Origin: Spongilla lacustris
Taxonomy: Eukaryota > Porifera > Demospongiae > Spongillida > Spongillidae
Length of the DNA: 64,000 nt
Reading direction: 5' to 3'
NCBI GenBank assembly: GCA_949361645.1
Contig: OX442427.1
Location: 4,406,016-4,470,015, forward strand
Shown: positions 1 to 10,800 of the stretch, piece by piece
Layout of the letters: the number at the start of each line of letters is the position of its first letter
Numbering within the stretch: the stretch's first letter is position 1
Notes under the pieces: model-generated
What the model saw: only the letters and a program-made list of their open reading frames with translations
The model's database searches: none
What the model was told of the DNA's origin: nothing
Position numbers and translations under genes: made by a program

Positions 1-3000
1 TTCCTGCCACCGGGGAGGAGATTCCTGCCACCGGGGAGGAGATTCCTGCCACCGGGGAGGAGATTCCTACTACCGGAAGGAGAGAGTTCTGCCGCCAGGG
101 AAGAGAGAAAGTCCTGCCGCCAGGGAGGAGAGAGAGTCGTGCCACCGGGGAGGAGAGAGTCCTGCCACCATGGAGGAGAGTCCTGCCACCGGGGAGGAGA
201 GAGAGTCCTGCCACCGGGGAGGAGAGAGAGTCCTGCCACCGGGGAGGAGATTACTGCTGCCGGAAGGAGAGAGTCTTGCCGCCTTGGAGAGAGTCCTGCC
301 GCCGAGGAGGGGAGAGAGTCCTGCGACCTGGGAGGTGAGAGTCCTGATGCCAGGGAGGAGAGAGAGTCCTGCCACTGGGGAAGTGGAGCCAGCCATCGGG
401 GAAGAGAGAGAGTTCTGCTGCCGGAAGGAGAGAGTCCTGCCGCTAAGGAGGTTAGAGAGTCCAGCCGCCGGGGAGGTGAGAGAGTCCTGCTGCCATGGAT
501 GAGGAGCCAGCTATCGGGGAGGAGAGAGAGCCCTGCTGCCAGAAGGGGAGTGTCCTGCTGCCGGAAGGAGACAGTTCTGCCGCTAAGGAGGAGAGAGTGT
601 CCTGCCGCCTGGGAGAGTGACTACTGCCGCCGAGGAGAGAGTCCTGCCACCGAGGAGGAGAGAAAGTCCTGCTGCCGGAAAGGAGAGTGTCCTGCTGCCT
701 GTGAGAGTGAATACTGCCGCTGAGGAGAGAGAGTCCTGCCGCTGAGGATGTGAGAGAGTCCTGCTGTCTTGGAGGAGAGAGAGTCCTGCCACCCCCGGGG
801 AGTAGAGAGAGTACTGCCGCCGGGGAGGAGAGTCCTGCCGCCAAGGAGGAGAGAGAGTCATGCCACCGGGGAGGAGAGAGAGTCGAGCCGCCTCGGAGGA
901 GAGAGAGTCCTTCTGCCGTGGAAGAGGAGCCAGCTATCGGGGAGGAGAGAGAGCCCTGCTGCCAGAAGGAGAGAGTCCTGCTGCTAAGGAGGAGAGTGTC
1001 CTGCCGCCTGGGAGAGTGAGTACTGCCGCTGAGGAGAGAGAGTCCTGCCACCAAGGAGGAGAGAGAGTCCTGCCACCGGGGAGAAGAGAGAGTACTGCCG
1101 CCGGGGAGGAGAGTCCTGCCGCCAAGGAGGAGAGAGAGTCGTGCCACCGAGGAGGAGAGAGTCCCGCTGCCATAGAGAAAAGAGAGTCCAGCTGCCAAGG
1201 AGGAAAGAGGGTTCCGCCACCGGAGAGGAGATTCCTGCTGCCGGAAGGAGAGAGTCCCCAGGCGGAGAGAGATAGAGTCCCCAGGCGGAGAGAGAGAGTC
1301 CTGCCACCGGGGAGGAGATTCCTGCCACTGGTGAGGAGATTCCTACTACTGGAAGGAGATAGTCCTGCCGCCAAGGAGGAGAGAGAGTCCTGCTGTCAGG
1401 GAGGAGAGAGAGTCGTGCCACCTCGGAGGAGAGAGTCCTGCCACCATGGAGGAGAGAGAGAGTCCTGCCACCGGGGAGGAGAGAGAGTCCTGCCACCGAG
1501 GAGGAGATTACTGCTGCCGGAAGGAGAGAGTCTTGCCGCCTCAGAGGAGAGAGAGTCCTGCTGCCGAGAAGGAGAGAGAGTCCTGCGACCTGGGAGGTGA
1601 GAGTCCTGCCACCAGGAAGGAGAGAGAGTCCTGCCGCCAGGAGAGTGGAGCCAGCCATCGGGGAGGAGATAGAGTCCTGCCGCCGGGGAAGTGGAGCCAG
1701 CCATCGGGGAGGAGAGAGAGTTCTGCTGCCGGAAGGAGAGAGTCCTGCCGCTAAGGAGGTTAGAGAGTCCAGCCGCCGGGGAGGTGAGAGAGTCCTGCTG
1801 CCGTGTAAGAGGAGCCAGCTATCCAGGAGGAGAGAGAGCCCTGCTGCCGGAAGGAGAGAGTCCTGCTGCCGGAAGGAGACAGTCCTGCCGCTAAGGAGGA
1901 GAGAGTGTCCTGCCGCATGGGAGAGTAACTACTGCCGCCGAGGAGAGTCCTGCCACCGAGGATGTGAGAGAGTCCTGCTGTCTTGGAGGAGAGAGAGTCC
2001 TGCCACCAGGGAGTAGAGAGAGTACTGCCGCCGGGGAGGAAAGTCGTGCCACCGGGAAGGTGAGAGAGTCCTGCTGCCATGGAGAAGAGAGAGTCCTGCT
2101 GCCAAGGAGGAGAGAGAGTTCAGCCACCGGAGAGGAGATTCCTGCTGCGGGAAGGAGAGAGTCCTGCCGCCTGGGAGGAGAGAGAGAGTCCTGCCACCAG
2201 GGAGGAAATTCCTGCTGCCGAAAGTAGAGAGTCCTGTCGCCAAGGAGGAGAGTAAGTCCTGCCGTCAGGGAGGAGAGAGAGTCGTGCCACCGTGGAGGAG
2301 AGAGAGTCCTGCCGCCATGGAGGAGAGAGAGTCCTGCTGCCGGGGAGAAGAGAGAGTTGCCACCGGGGAGGAGATCCATGCTGCCAGAAGGAGAGAGTCT
2401 TGCCACCTGGGAGGAAGAGAGTCCTGCGACCTGGGAGGTGAGTGTCCTGCCGCCAGGGAGAAGAGAGAGTCCTGCCGCTAGGGAGGACAGAGAGTCCTGC
2501 AGCCAGGGAGGAGATAGAGTCCTGCCGCCAGGGAGGAGAGAGTCCTGCCACTGAGGAGGAGAGAGAGTCCTGCCACCGTGGAGAGAGTCCTGCCGCCAGG
2601 GAGGAGGGAGAGTCCTGCCGCCTTAGAGGAGAGAGTCCTGCCGCCGGGGAGGAGAGAGAGTCCTGCCGCCAGGGAGGAGATAGAGTCCTGCCGCCGGGGA
2701 GGAGAGTCTCAGTCCTGCCGCCGAGGAGGAGAGTGAGTCCTGCCACCGTGGAGGAGAGAGTCCTGCTGCCAGGCCTCAGAGAGTCCTACCGCCGGGGAGG
2801 AGACAGTGTCCTGCCGCCTTGGAGGAGAGAGAGTCCTGCTGCCTTGGAGGAGAGAGAGTACTGCCGCCGGGGAGGAGAGAGAGTCCTGCCGCCTTAGAGG
2901 AAAGGGAGTCCTGCCGCCAGGGAGGAGAGTCCTGTCGCCGGGGAGGAGAGAAAGTCCTACCGCCGGGGAGGAGCAGTCCTACCGTCGGGGAAGAGGAGTT

Positions 3001-3309
3001 TGCCGCCGGTGAGAAGAGAGAGTCCTGCCGCCGGGTAGTAGAGATAGTCCTGCTGCCAAAAGGAGACAGTCCTGCCGCCAGGGAGGCGAGAGAGTCCTGC
3101 TGCCTTCCAGGAAAGAGAATCCTGCCACCAGAGAGTCCTGCCACCAGGGAGGAGAGAGAATCCCAACGTCAGGGCTCTAGAGGACAGAGAGTCCTGCCGC
3201 TGGGGAGGAAAGTCATGCCACCGGGGAGGAGAGAGTCCTGCCGCCAGGGAAGAGAGAGAGTGCTGTTGCCGTGGAAGTGGAGCCAGCCATCAGGGCGGAG
3301 ATAGTGTCG
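1..3309. repeat. G/A-rich minisatellite array (about 25-bp unit)
   Basis: The sequence is a degenerate tandem array. The commonest unit is 25 bases, built around GAGTCCTGCC followed by RCC, a GGGGAGGA-like block and an alternating GA tract. Variant units of 21 to 25 bases are interspersed. The plus strand is strongly purine-rich in the linker and pyrimidine-rich in the core. A longer period is also present: the block beginning AAGTGGAGCC at 381 recurs at 1689 and again at 3275, so higher-order repeats of about 1.3 to 1.6 kb exist. Long open frames occur on both strands at once, which is what a low-stop repeat gives, and unit lengths are mostly not multiples of three, so I do not read it as coding. 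The array continues off the left edge of the window. It ends about 1.45 kb downstream of the NPRL3 stop codon. Confidence 0.93.
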
Positions 3310-4132
3310 TTAATATCTCAAGCCAGAAATAACACTGAAGTTTTGATATGGTTTATCATAAACTATAAGATTAAATCTGCCTGATTAGTATTGTATCCTT
3401 TATTAAATGAGTTAACCCGCTCTCTGTCATTTCAATAACATTCATTATGAATATATTAAACTAGAAGCACTGATGGTTAATTTATCTTAAACCACGAGCA
3501 TACTAAATTAAAGTTAAATGTTTTGTACTAACATACTACATGTAGAAGTATTAATTGTCAACCCACATTCTTCACAAATTGTATCTACATTATACAAATT
3601 GGGCCACAAGATGTAGCTCCTTGGTACAAATTGGGCCACAAGATGTAGCTCTTTGGTACAATACCAATGTGATCCTCATCATACTGCAGTGATTACTGTA
3701 TGGCCGTTCTATGGAAGCCAACGATCTAAGCATTAGACATTGTTGGGGGGGATTGCAACTTGTGGGGCCAGCATATTATCATTTCAGCCAGCCTAAGTGC
3801 TCAATTACATCAGGAGTTACTGAAAACTACTTGGGTTGAATCCTTCCTGGGTGCTGTGGCAATATCATAGACATAGAATATCTATCATAAGTAGTTTCAG
3901 CAACTTGCTGCTTTAACAGAACTTGATTGATAAGTGCCCAGCGCTGCATCCTTGCTGCAGCCAGAGATGGAATGGTGATAATGCCAAAAGATCATGCATA
4001 GTGGGTGATGGATGGTCTGTGGACTATATTGTAACCTTAGATTGATAATGGTTTAATAGTTTGATTTAATTACACGTTCACAGTTTACAATACACATTAT
4101 AATAATGATACACTATCATAAACTGCCTATAG
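3310..4132. other. AT-rich spacer with no gene seen
   Basis: Between the minisatellite and a reverse-transcriptase fragment I see no coding potential. The only structure noticed is one tandem duplication at 3593-3656. Confidence 0.5.
3593..3656. repeat. Two tandem copies of a 32-bp unit
   Basis: Copies at 3593-3624 and 3625-3656 begin TACAAATTGGGCCACAAGAT and differ at a single position near the end. Confidence 0.9.
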
Positions 4133-4500
4133 TTATAAAACACATCTGGAGAGTATGGCAGTGGTATTGGCCCTCACTAGATGGAGATTAAGCCTGCCAT
4201 AGAAGTACCCAAGGACGGTCAACTTGGGCCTGCATATTAGAGTGGCAAGCTGTGATGCCAGCTGAGAGAAGGCTTTGATAGCTTCATTTGCCTGTGCACC
4301 ATATGTCTTAGCTACCAGGGGAACACACAACCAGCCAAGTTCTTTGCATTTTGGATCATTGGTCTTGTGCTTTCTGCCTTCAGTGGCTAGGGCAGCTGAT
4401 CCTGCAGACACTCCCGCTTCCATAAGTGTATGTGTGTTAAGCAAGAGATTACAGAAATGTCAAAGGCAGCTTTCTTGCCTGTAGCCCAGTTAGTCAACAG
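4133..4500 (-). pseudogene. Fragment of a retroelement reverse-transcriptase C-terminal region
   Basis: On the minus strand the segment encodes NWATGKKAAFDISVIS and then, in another frame, NDPKCKELGWLCVPLV followed by GRLNLHLVRANTTAILSRC. This is the C-terminal tail typical of a widespread non-LTR-type reverse-transcriptase family, and it matches the copies at 35375-36360 and 40240-41490 in this window. A frameshift near 4440 splits it and no upstream polymerase domain is present, so it is a dead 3' fragment. It lies about 260 bases past the NPRL3 stop, on the same strand. The family call rests on remembered family motifs and on the within-window matches. Confidence 0.8.
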
Positions 4501-4757
4501 AAGTATGTTAAACCATGTCCATAAAAGTACTTCCGAATTTACAATTACTAATATCTTAACATATAGATTTAATAACAAAACCACTCAAATCTATAGTGCA
4601 CCTAGATATAATAAAGGTAAGGATTACCATGTATGATTGATAGTGGGGGTATAAAGGTGAAAATGTAACAATTATACACTCACGTAAGTAATTACATGTT
4701 TTAGAAACATTTCATCAAGAATGTAAATTTGCATGTTATAGCACAAAGACAAGTCAA

Positions 4758-4896
4758 TCAGCACAATTCGGGCAACAAGCATGTAACAAGTATGTCACTG
4801 AATTTGTCAATCAGGGTGAGTAGCTTAGATCGTGGAAGGTTCTCCAATAACATGATTTCTTCTAGATGGTGATTACCTTTGAAATACTGCAGCAAT
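4758..4896 (-). CDS. NPRL3: NPRL3 last exon
   Basis: The exon encodes [20 protein letters not shown] followed by [17 protein letters not shown] and stops at 4758. This is the diagnostic C-terminus of NPRL3. It ends a few residues earlier than vertebrate forms. The preceding intron (4897-12334) is 7.4 kb and contains Gypsy remnant 1. Confidence 0.92.
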
Positions 4897-7800
4897 CTGC
4901 AACAAAACACCATTAAACATGTTAGCACTAGTATAGTGTTAACCCTAAGCCTAAAATCAACATATAATGTTCTCCCCACAACTGAATAGGTAGGGTTGTT
5001 GTTCATGGTACCACAGAAATAGTTCTCAAACTTCTTTTTTACTCCTTTCTTAAATTTAGTTTTAGTGTGCAGGCCGTAACATAATAACAGGTTAACATAT
5101 CCACTGGATTTTCAAGCAACCAATGCTCATGACATCACATGAATATATGTTCAATGTAATTGTAAATGAAAGGCTACCATTGTGATAGCCTTTCAAATTA
5201 TTGCTTTTATCTGTTTATTATACCACTTGCACTGCCTAATTATAAAACAAGCCCATAAGTAGTTGTAATAATCCCCACAATTACAATGAAATGTGGTTTG
5301 GGTGCGCTCATTCTAGAGAGCTCATCCCAGATCGTTAGGTGATAGGCATTAGTGATCGCAAGTTGTCGCAACGACTCCAGATGGACGCAGAGCTAAGCCT
5401 GGAAAAATCCATATAACTAGTGAAACAGTCAGAACCAGTACAAGCACAGCAACAAATAGTGAAAGGCCCAAAAATGGAGAGCCTCAGTGAAGAGGTGGGA
5501 CAAATGGGGGTAAAGGAGGATGGAGAGATGTCCTTTGTAAGGTTGAAGGATTAAGTTCCCAAAAGGAGCAATAGATTTGGGGTCCCAGGATAAGTGCAGA
5601 TGCTGTGGCAGGTCCCACGCTCTATAGAGTGAGGTGTCTGGCAAGCAATGTTGTGTGTTTTTAACAAAAGAGGGCATTTTAAATTGTAGTGCAAGACACA
5701 TATGCCCATCACACACCCGCATGGAGGGGAAAACATTAGCACTGCCTTTCTTGATACACTAGGCAAGGAGGGGCCTAATGCATGGCATGTCACTATTCAG
5801 TTGTGTAGATGCAAGGTCACATTTCAAATTGACACTGGGGCAGAGGTTTTAGCTATCTCGGAGCAGGTCCTCAGGAAGATACCTGGGTGTAGGTTGCTCG
5901 CTCCATCAAAGATATTGCGAGGCCCAGCATGTGAGGTCCTAGATGTGGTAGGGCAGTTCAAAGGAGGGGTGTTCGGTGGAACAAAACATTTTTGTTATCC
6001 ATGGACTAAAAAACTGCTTACTTGGGCTGCCAGCAATTCGGGCATTGAAACTGTTAGCTAGGGTAGATGACGTCAGCAGTTGGTACCAACAAATGACAAT
6101 GGAATCATTGTTTCGTGGCTTAGGGAATTTAGAGGATCCCTACAAAATCAGATTAAAGCCCAATTCCAAACCCTTTGCCTTATGTGTGCCCAGGAGAATC
6201 ACAATCCCGTTGTGATAAAGGGTCAGGGCTGAGTTAAAAATCATGGAGTAAACCGGTATTATATGCAGTGTAGTTGGACCAACCCGTGTTCAGGCATGGT
6301 TGTGATGCCAAAAGCAAATGGTATAATTAGAATATGTGTTGATCTGGGATGGCTAAATGATTGTGTGATGCTCGCAAGAAGTGTACCCTCTTCCCTCAGT
6401 TGATGAAACCCTTGCGCAACTGGCTGGTGCCAAGGTGTTCTACTAGTAAATTGGATGCCAATTCCGGCTTCTGGCAAATTCCGCTTGCTAGTGCATCGTG
6501 CTCGTTGACTACTTTCATCACACCTTAATAAGCTTCAATTTGGAATCTCCAGTGCATCAGAGCACTTCCAAAAAAGGATGTGTGAGATACTTAAAGGCCT
6601 CAGGGGGATATTATGTCAGATGGATGATGTTTTAGTATTTGGGCAGAAATATGAAGAGCATGTCAGATTGGATACTGCTTTGCGCAGAATCCAGGCAGCG
6701 GGAGCGATGTTAAACAAGGAAAATGTGTATTCAGAATAGAGTGTTGAACATTTATCAAGAAGGATGAAATCAGTGAAAACCTTGAGAAAACTGAGGCTGT
6801 CTTTAAGATGCCTGCACCAGACAATATCACTGGAGTTGAGAAGATTTATGTAAATGGTCAATCAGCTTAGTAAATTCTCTCCCAACATTGCACAGATCGC
6901 CCGACCTCTTTAACTGTGAGCTACTTAGCACCAAGTCATCCTGGATCTGGGGATTGGTGCAGGAGGAGGCCTTTCTGTCATTAAAAACAGAGCTTTCCAG
7001 ACCAACAGTGCTCTCATTTTACGACCCATGCAGTGACATGTGTATCTGCAGATGCATCATCCTGGATTGGCGCCATTTTTCTCCAAATGTCAGACACTGT
7101 GTGGAAACCAATTGCTTATGCCTCACGTACATTGACAGAAACAGAGCAATGTTATGCATAAAATCAAAAAGGAAGCCCTGGCAATTACATGGGCATGCAA
7201 TAAGTTCTCTGGATACTTGTTGGGGAAACAGTTTTCAGTTGAAATGGACCATAAGCCCCTGGTACGACTCCTCAGCACCAAGATGCTGGATAGCTTACCT
7301 CCCAGAGTGCTGAGGTTTAGACTTCATTTCATGCATTTCCAGTTCACCATCCACCACACGCAAGGCAAGAACATGTACATAGCAGATGCCCTTTCGAGAG
7401 CCCCAACAGCTAGTTCTGATCCTAAACAAGCAGCACTGCAAGAGGATGTGGAGCACTATATGTGACAGAAGTGGTCGCTGCTTTACCGGGTAGTGCAGAA
7501 CCAGTGGCGTAGCTATGGTAGGGTCTGGTAGGGCCTAGGCCCTACCAACAGAGGTGCTTAATAATAATAATCACCCTCGAAGCAATTAATACTAGCACAT
7601 GCTCAATCGAGACTCATGCAGGCTGGTATTACATACTGATACAGTCAATACAATATATTCAGTTACCGGTAATAAAAAAAATGAATAGTACCGATCCGGT
7701 GATCCGAATGAAGATCGCGTAAAAAGCTCCTTATTGCCCCCCAAAGTCCAATCAGCTTGCCCTACAGTACCAGATGATATTCATCAACTCCTGCATTCCC

Positions 7801-10800
7801 TCCAATACACATAATGGTTAGAGAGCATACTCCATGCAAAAAGATGCCTGTTACTGTTACAGTTGTCACTCGTCTGCTTGGTTCTGACGTGTTTCCGAGC
7901 CTTCACTTTAAGAACTGGAAGCATGCTACAGACAAAGGAAAACGTAATGTCTAAGCATAGTAGCTGCTGTGCTCACAGACAATCAGATTCAGCTCTTTCA
8001 ATGGAATCAATATACAAATAATTCACAACGTTTTTTTCTTCCAGTTGCATGAGCAGGAGGAGTGCCACCCTCCCGCACTGACTCTGGCCTCTCCCGGCTT
8101 TTTCAACTTCAGAAAAATCGTGCGTCCAGTAGCAGATCCAGTAGGGAAGGGCACCCTTTGTTACCTTGCCTAATTAAATATTCCGAACCGTGATATGACA
8201 GGTCTATTAGCGGAAGATCTCAAAGAGGCAAGGCGCTTGCAGAACTCGAATCAGAATTTCAGCTGTTGTTAATGACATATAGTCTAGATTTCAGCAATAT
8301 AATAATTATTATTATAAACCATCGATCAACAATGTTGACGTCAACCATCGAACAGCCATAGCTGGTACTGCAACACGTTTATAGTAGTCAAGCCAGCTAG
8401 GGTTGGCCTTTATACATACTATCATTAAAATACATTCTACTATGGTTTACAAGTGTAGCTGTGAATGTTATAATATCTTATAGAGGGGTTACCAAAACCA
8501 TTTCAATATTGGATGATGGATGACTCTGAAGAATAAGGAACTGATGGTTATTGACATGCTCGTGGATTATTGGATTTGTGATTTAGTGTTTGTGGCTAAT
8601 GAAAATAATAGTCTTCAATGATAAATAAAATTGTGCTCAAGTATACGCTTGCTAGTCAGTTTTTTGTTCACAATAGACAAATATACATGTGATGAATTTG
8701 AGTGATAAGCCTTTTAAAAGTCTAACCTATATCAGAACCACTTATATGCAATGTTTGGAATTAATATCCTACGGAATGGCAAGGTTATGCTTTATTGGTC
8801 ACAGTTTTTATTGCGATTAAGCATTGACCACTGTACTAAAAAAGTTGTCACTTTGACGCTAAATGACTCCGGTATTAAATATGCTACGATGATGCATAAA
8901 GTACTGTTAAAAGCAGCTTTTTTTCTCTTTCTAACGATTTTTTTTTTTTTTTAATCCGCAGTGCCTAGCATAAAGCGTTGGCTTTTGGGGCTCCATTCCA
9001 GACCCCAACAAGGGAGCTTACAGCGCTCCCCCATGGGCAGGAAGGATACCCCCTCCAGCACCCTTGCCGGGACGGTTTTGCTTAAAGATCAGCCCCCCTC
9101 CCCCTAATAACATGTTCATGCTGGATCCGCTACTGGCACCTGCCATGTGTGCCCTACCATACATATCATCCTGGCTACGCCACAGAATGAATCAATGTTT
9201 ATTGTTCCACTCAGCTATTAGATCCTATGACATCTGCTGTCATTAAATACCGTTCAGATGGGGGTGGCCTGAGAAGTATAAATTGCCTCCCGCAGTAAAA
9301 GGCTATTGGGGTATGAATGCTGTACTTCTTCTATTTGGAAAGCGGATCATTGTTCCTAAGGCACTACAGGCTGAAACGCTAGCAAAATTGCATCAAGACC
9401 ATCAGGGCATAGAGAGGTGTCGTTTGAGAGCCACGGAAGCAGTATGGTGGCCTGGTATCTCTGTTCACATTGAGAACATGATCAAGAGGTGCCCAGAGTG
9501 TATCAAGAGAAGTCAACCTCAAAAAGAACCAATGATCGTCAATAAATGTCCAGACTATCCTTGGCAAAAGGTGGCAGCAGACCTCGTCCAACTGAAAACA
9601 GCCACATATCTGACCGTGGTAGATTATTTCTCCCGTTATGTGGATGTTGCTAAACTAGGGACTACCACTTCTAACCAGGTTATTCAGACGTTGAAGGGTA
9701 TCTTTTCGAGACATGGAATTTCGGAGGTGGTTGTTAGTGACAATGGTCCGCAGTTTTCATCCCAAGAAATGAGAACGTTTGCAGAGTAATGGGCAAATAG
9801 AACGCACAATACAGACGGTAAAGAAACTGATAAGCACATGGGATGACCCCAACCTGAGCATCCTGGTCTGATGGGTTGCAAATTGCGGACAATGGTACCA
9901 CAGATCTGGGAATGGTTTATGCTAGGGTGGCCATATTTAATGGAGTTCAAGACAAAGAAGAGGGCATACAAGGAGAAGCAAAAGTAGATCTATGCTCTAA
10001 GTCATCGTGTGAAGCCCAGGGCCAACATGGAGGATGGGACACTAGTAGATGTTTCAAACCCAGTTGGAGAACGTTCTCGGGGTCAGGCCGTTGCGCCAGC
10101 AGTTACTCCAAGATCATATGTAGTGGAAACGCCAACGGGAGAGGTCCAGAGAAACAGCAGTCACCTTGTTCCTCAGGTGGTTGGAAGCCCACAGAATGCT
10201 GATAATGAGGCAGGACATGCCTCCAGTGACCACAGCAATCACTCCACATCCAATGGACACTCAACTGAACAGGTCCCTAGGATGCGCAGTCCAATTGCTA
10301 CCAGACTACGGACAGGCACTAAGATTCAGCCACCGGAAAGATACCGAGAGATCTCTCAAAAGGGGGAATTAACTATTTGTATCTTATAGTTAGCTATATA
10401 GTTAGTGTATTTGTGTTGACGTAATGTATAGCGCATTTGCGGAATGCTATTCATTATATTTTGGGACTCGAACACATCACAGTTACCATTGATAACCTGT
10501 CATGTAAAGAACACTCTAGATAAAAACCTGAACCACCAGTGTTGAGGGTCTGAAGGTCCTAGGAGTACATCAGAACCCAGCTGATCTGCTCTTATTCGAC
10601 ATCCAGCCCCACAAAGCTTCAACCCATCAAGCAAAATGTCATTGGACTTGCTGCGCCATTCTTTGACCCATTGTGACCATCCAATTCAAGTTGCTCTTTC
10701 AGAATATTTGGGTAAAGTCTTGGAATGAGCATTTGTCTGGCGAATTATTGGAAAGGTGGGAGAAACTACTCCATGGACTAAAGCAAATTCACTCCATTAC

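Larger units (their letters stand above)
5381..10389 (+). mobile_element. Ty3/Gypsy LTR-retrotransposon remnant 1 (interrupted)
   Basis: On the plus strand, antisense to NPRL3, the domains run in Gypsy order. There is a decayed gag with a Cys-rich knuckle-like stretch around 5595-5700, a retropepsin motif [13 protein letters not shown], reverse-transcriptase shreds, RNase H, then H2C2 zinc finger and integrase core, and a C-terminal tail with [15 protein letters not shown]. Many frameshifts and stops (for example around 6220, 6390, 6530 and 7080) kill it. After the integrase ORF stop at 9789, the sequence jumps to [14 protein letters not shown], so an internal piece is deleted. A 1.7-kb hAT-like element splits pol between RNase H and integrase. 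No intact LTR pair was recognised. Confidence 0.9.

Noticed and set aside
70..3304. Many open frames of 60 to 248 residues on both strands in the minisatellite
   Set aside because: They overlap each other in several frames and on both strands, consist only of the translated repeat, and unit length is mostly not a multiple of three; nothing points to real coding.
1..3309. CRISPR-like repeat array
   Set aside because: Units are contiguous and degenerate with no unique spacers, and the DNA is clearly eukaryotic.
5281..5380. 5' LTR of Gypsy remnant 1
   Set aside because: No stretch here matches the region after 10390, so an LTR cannot be supported.
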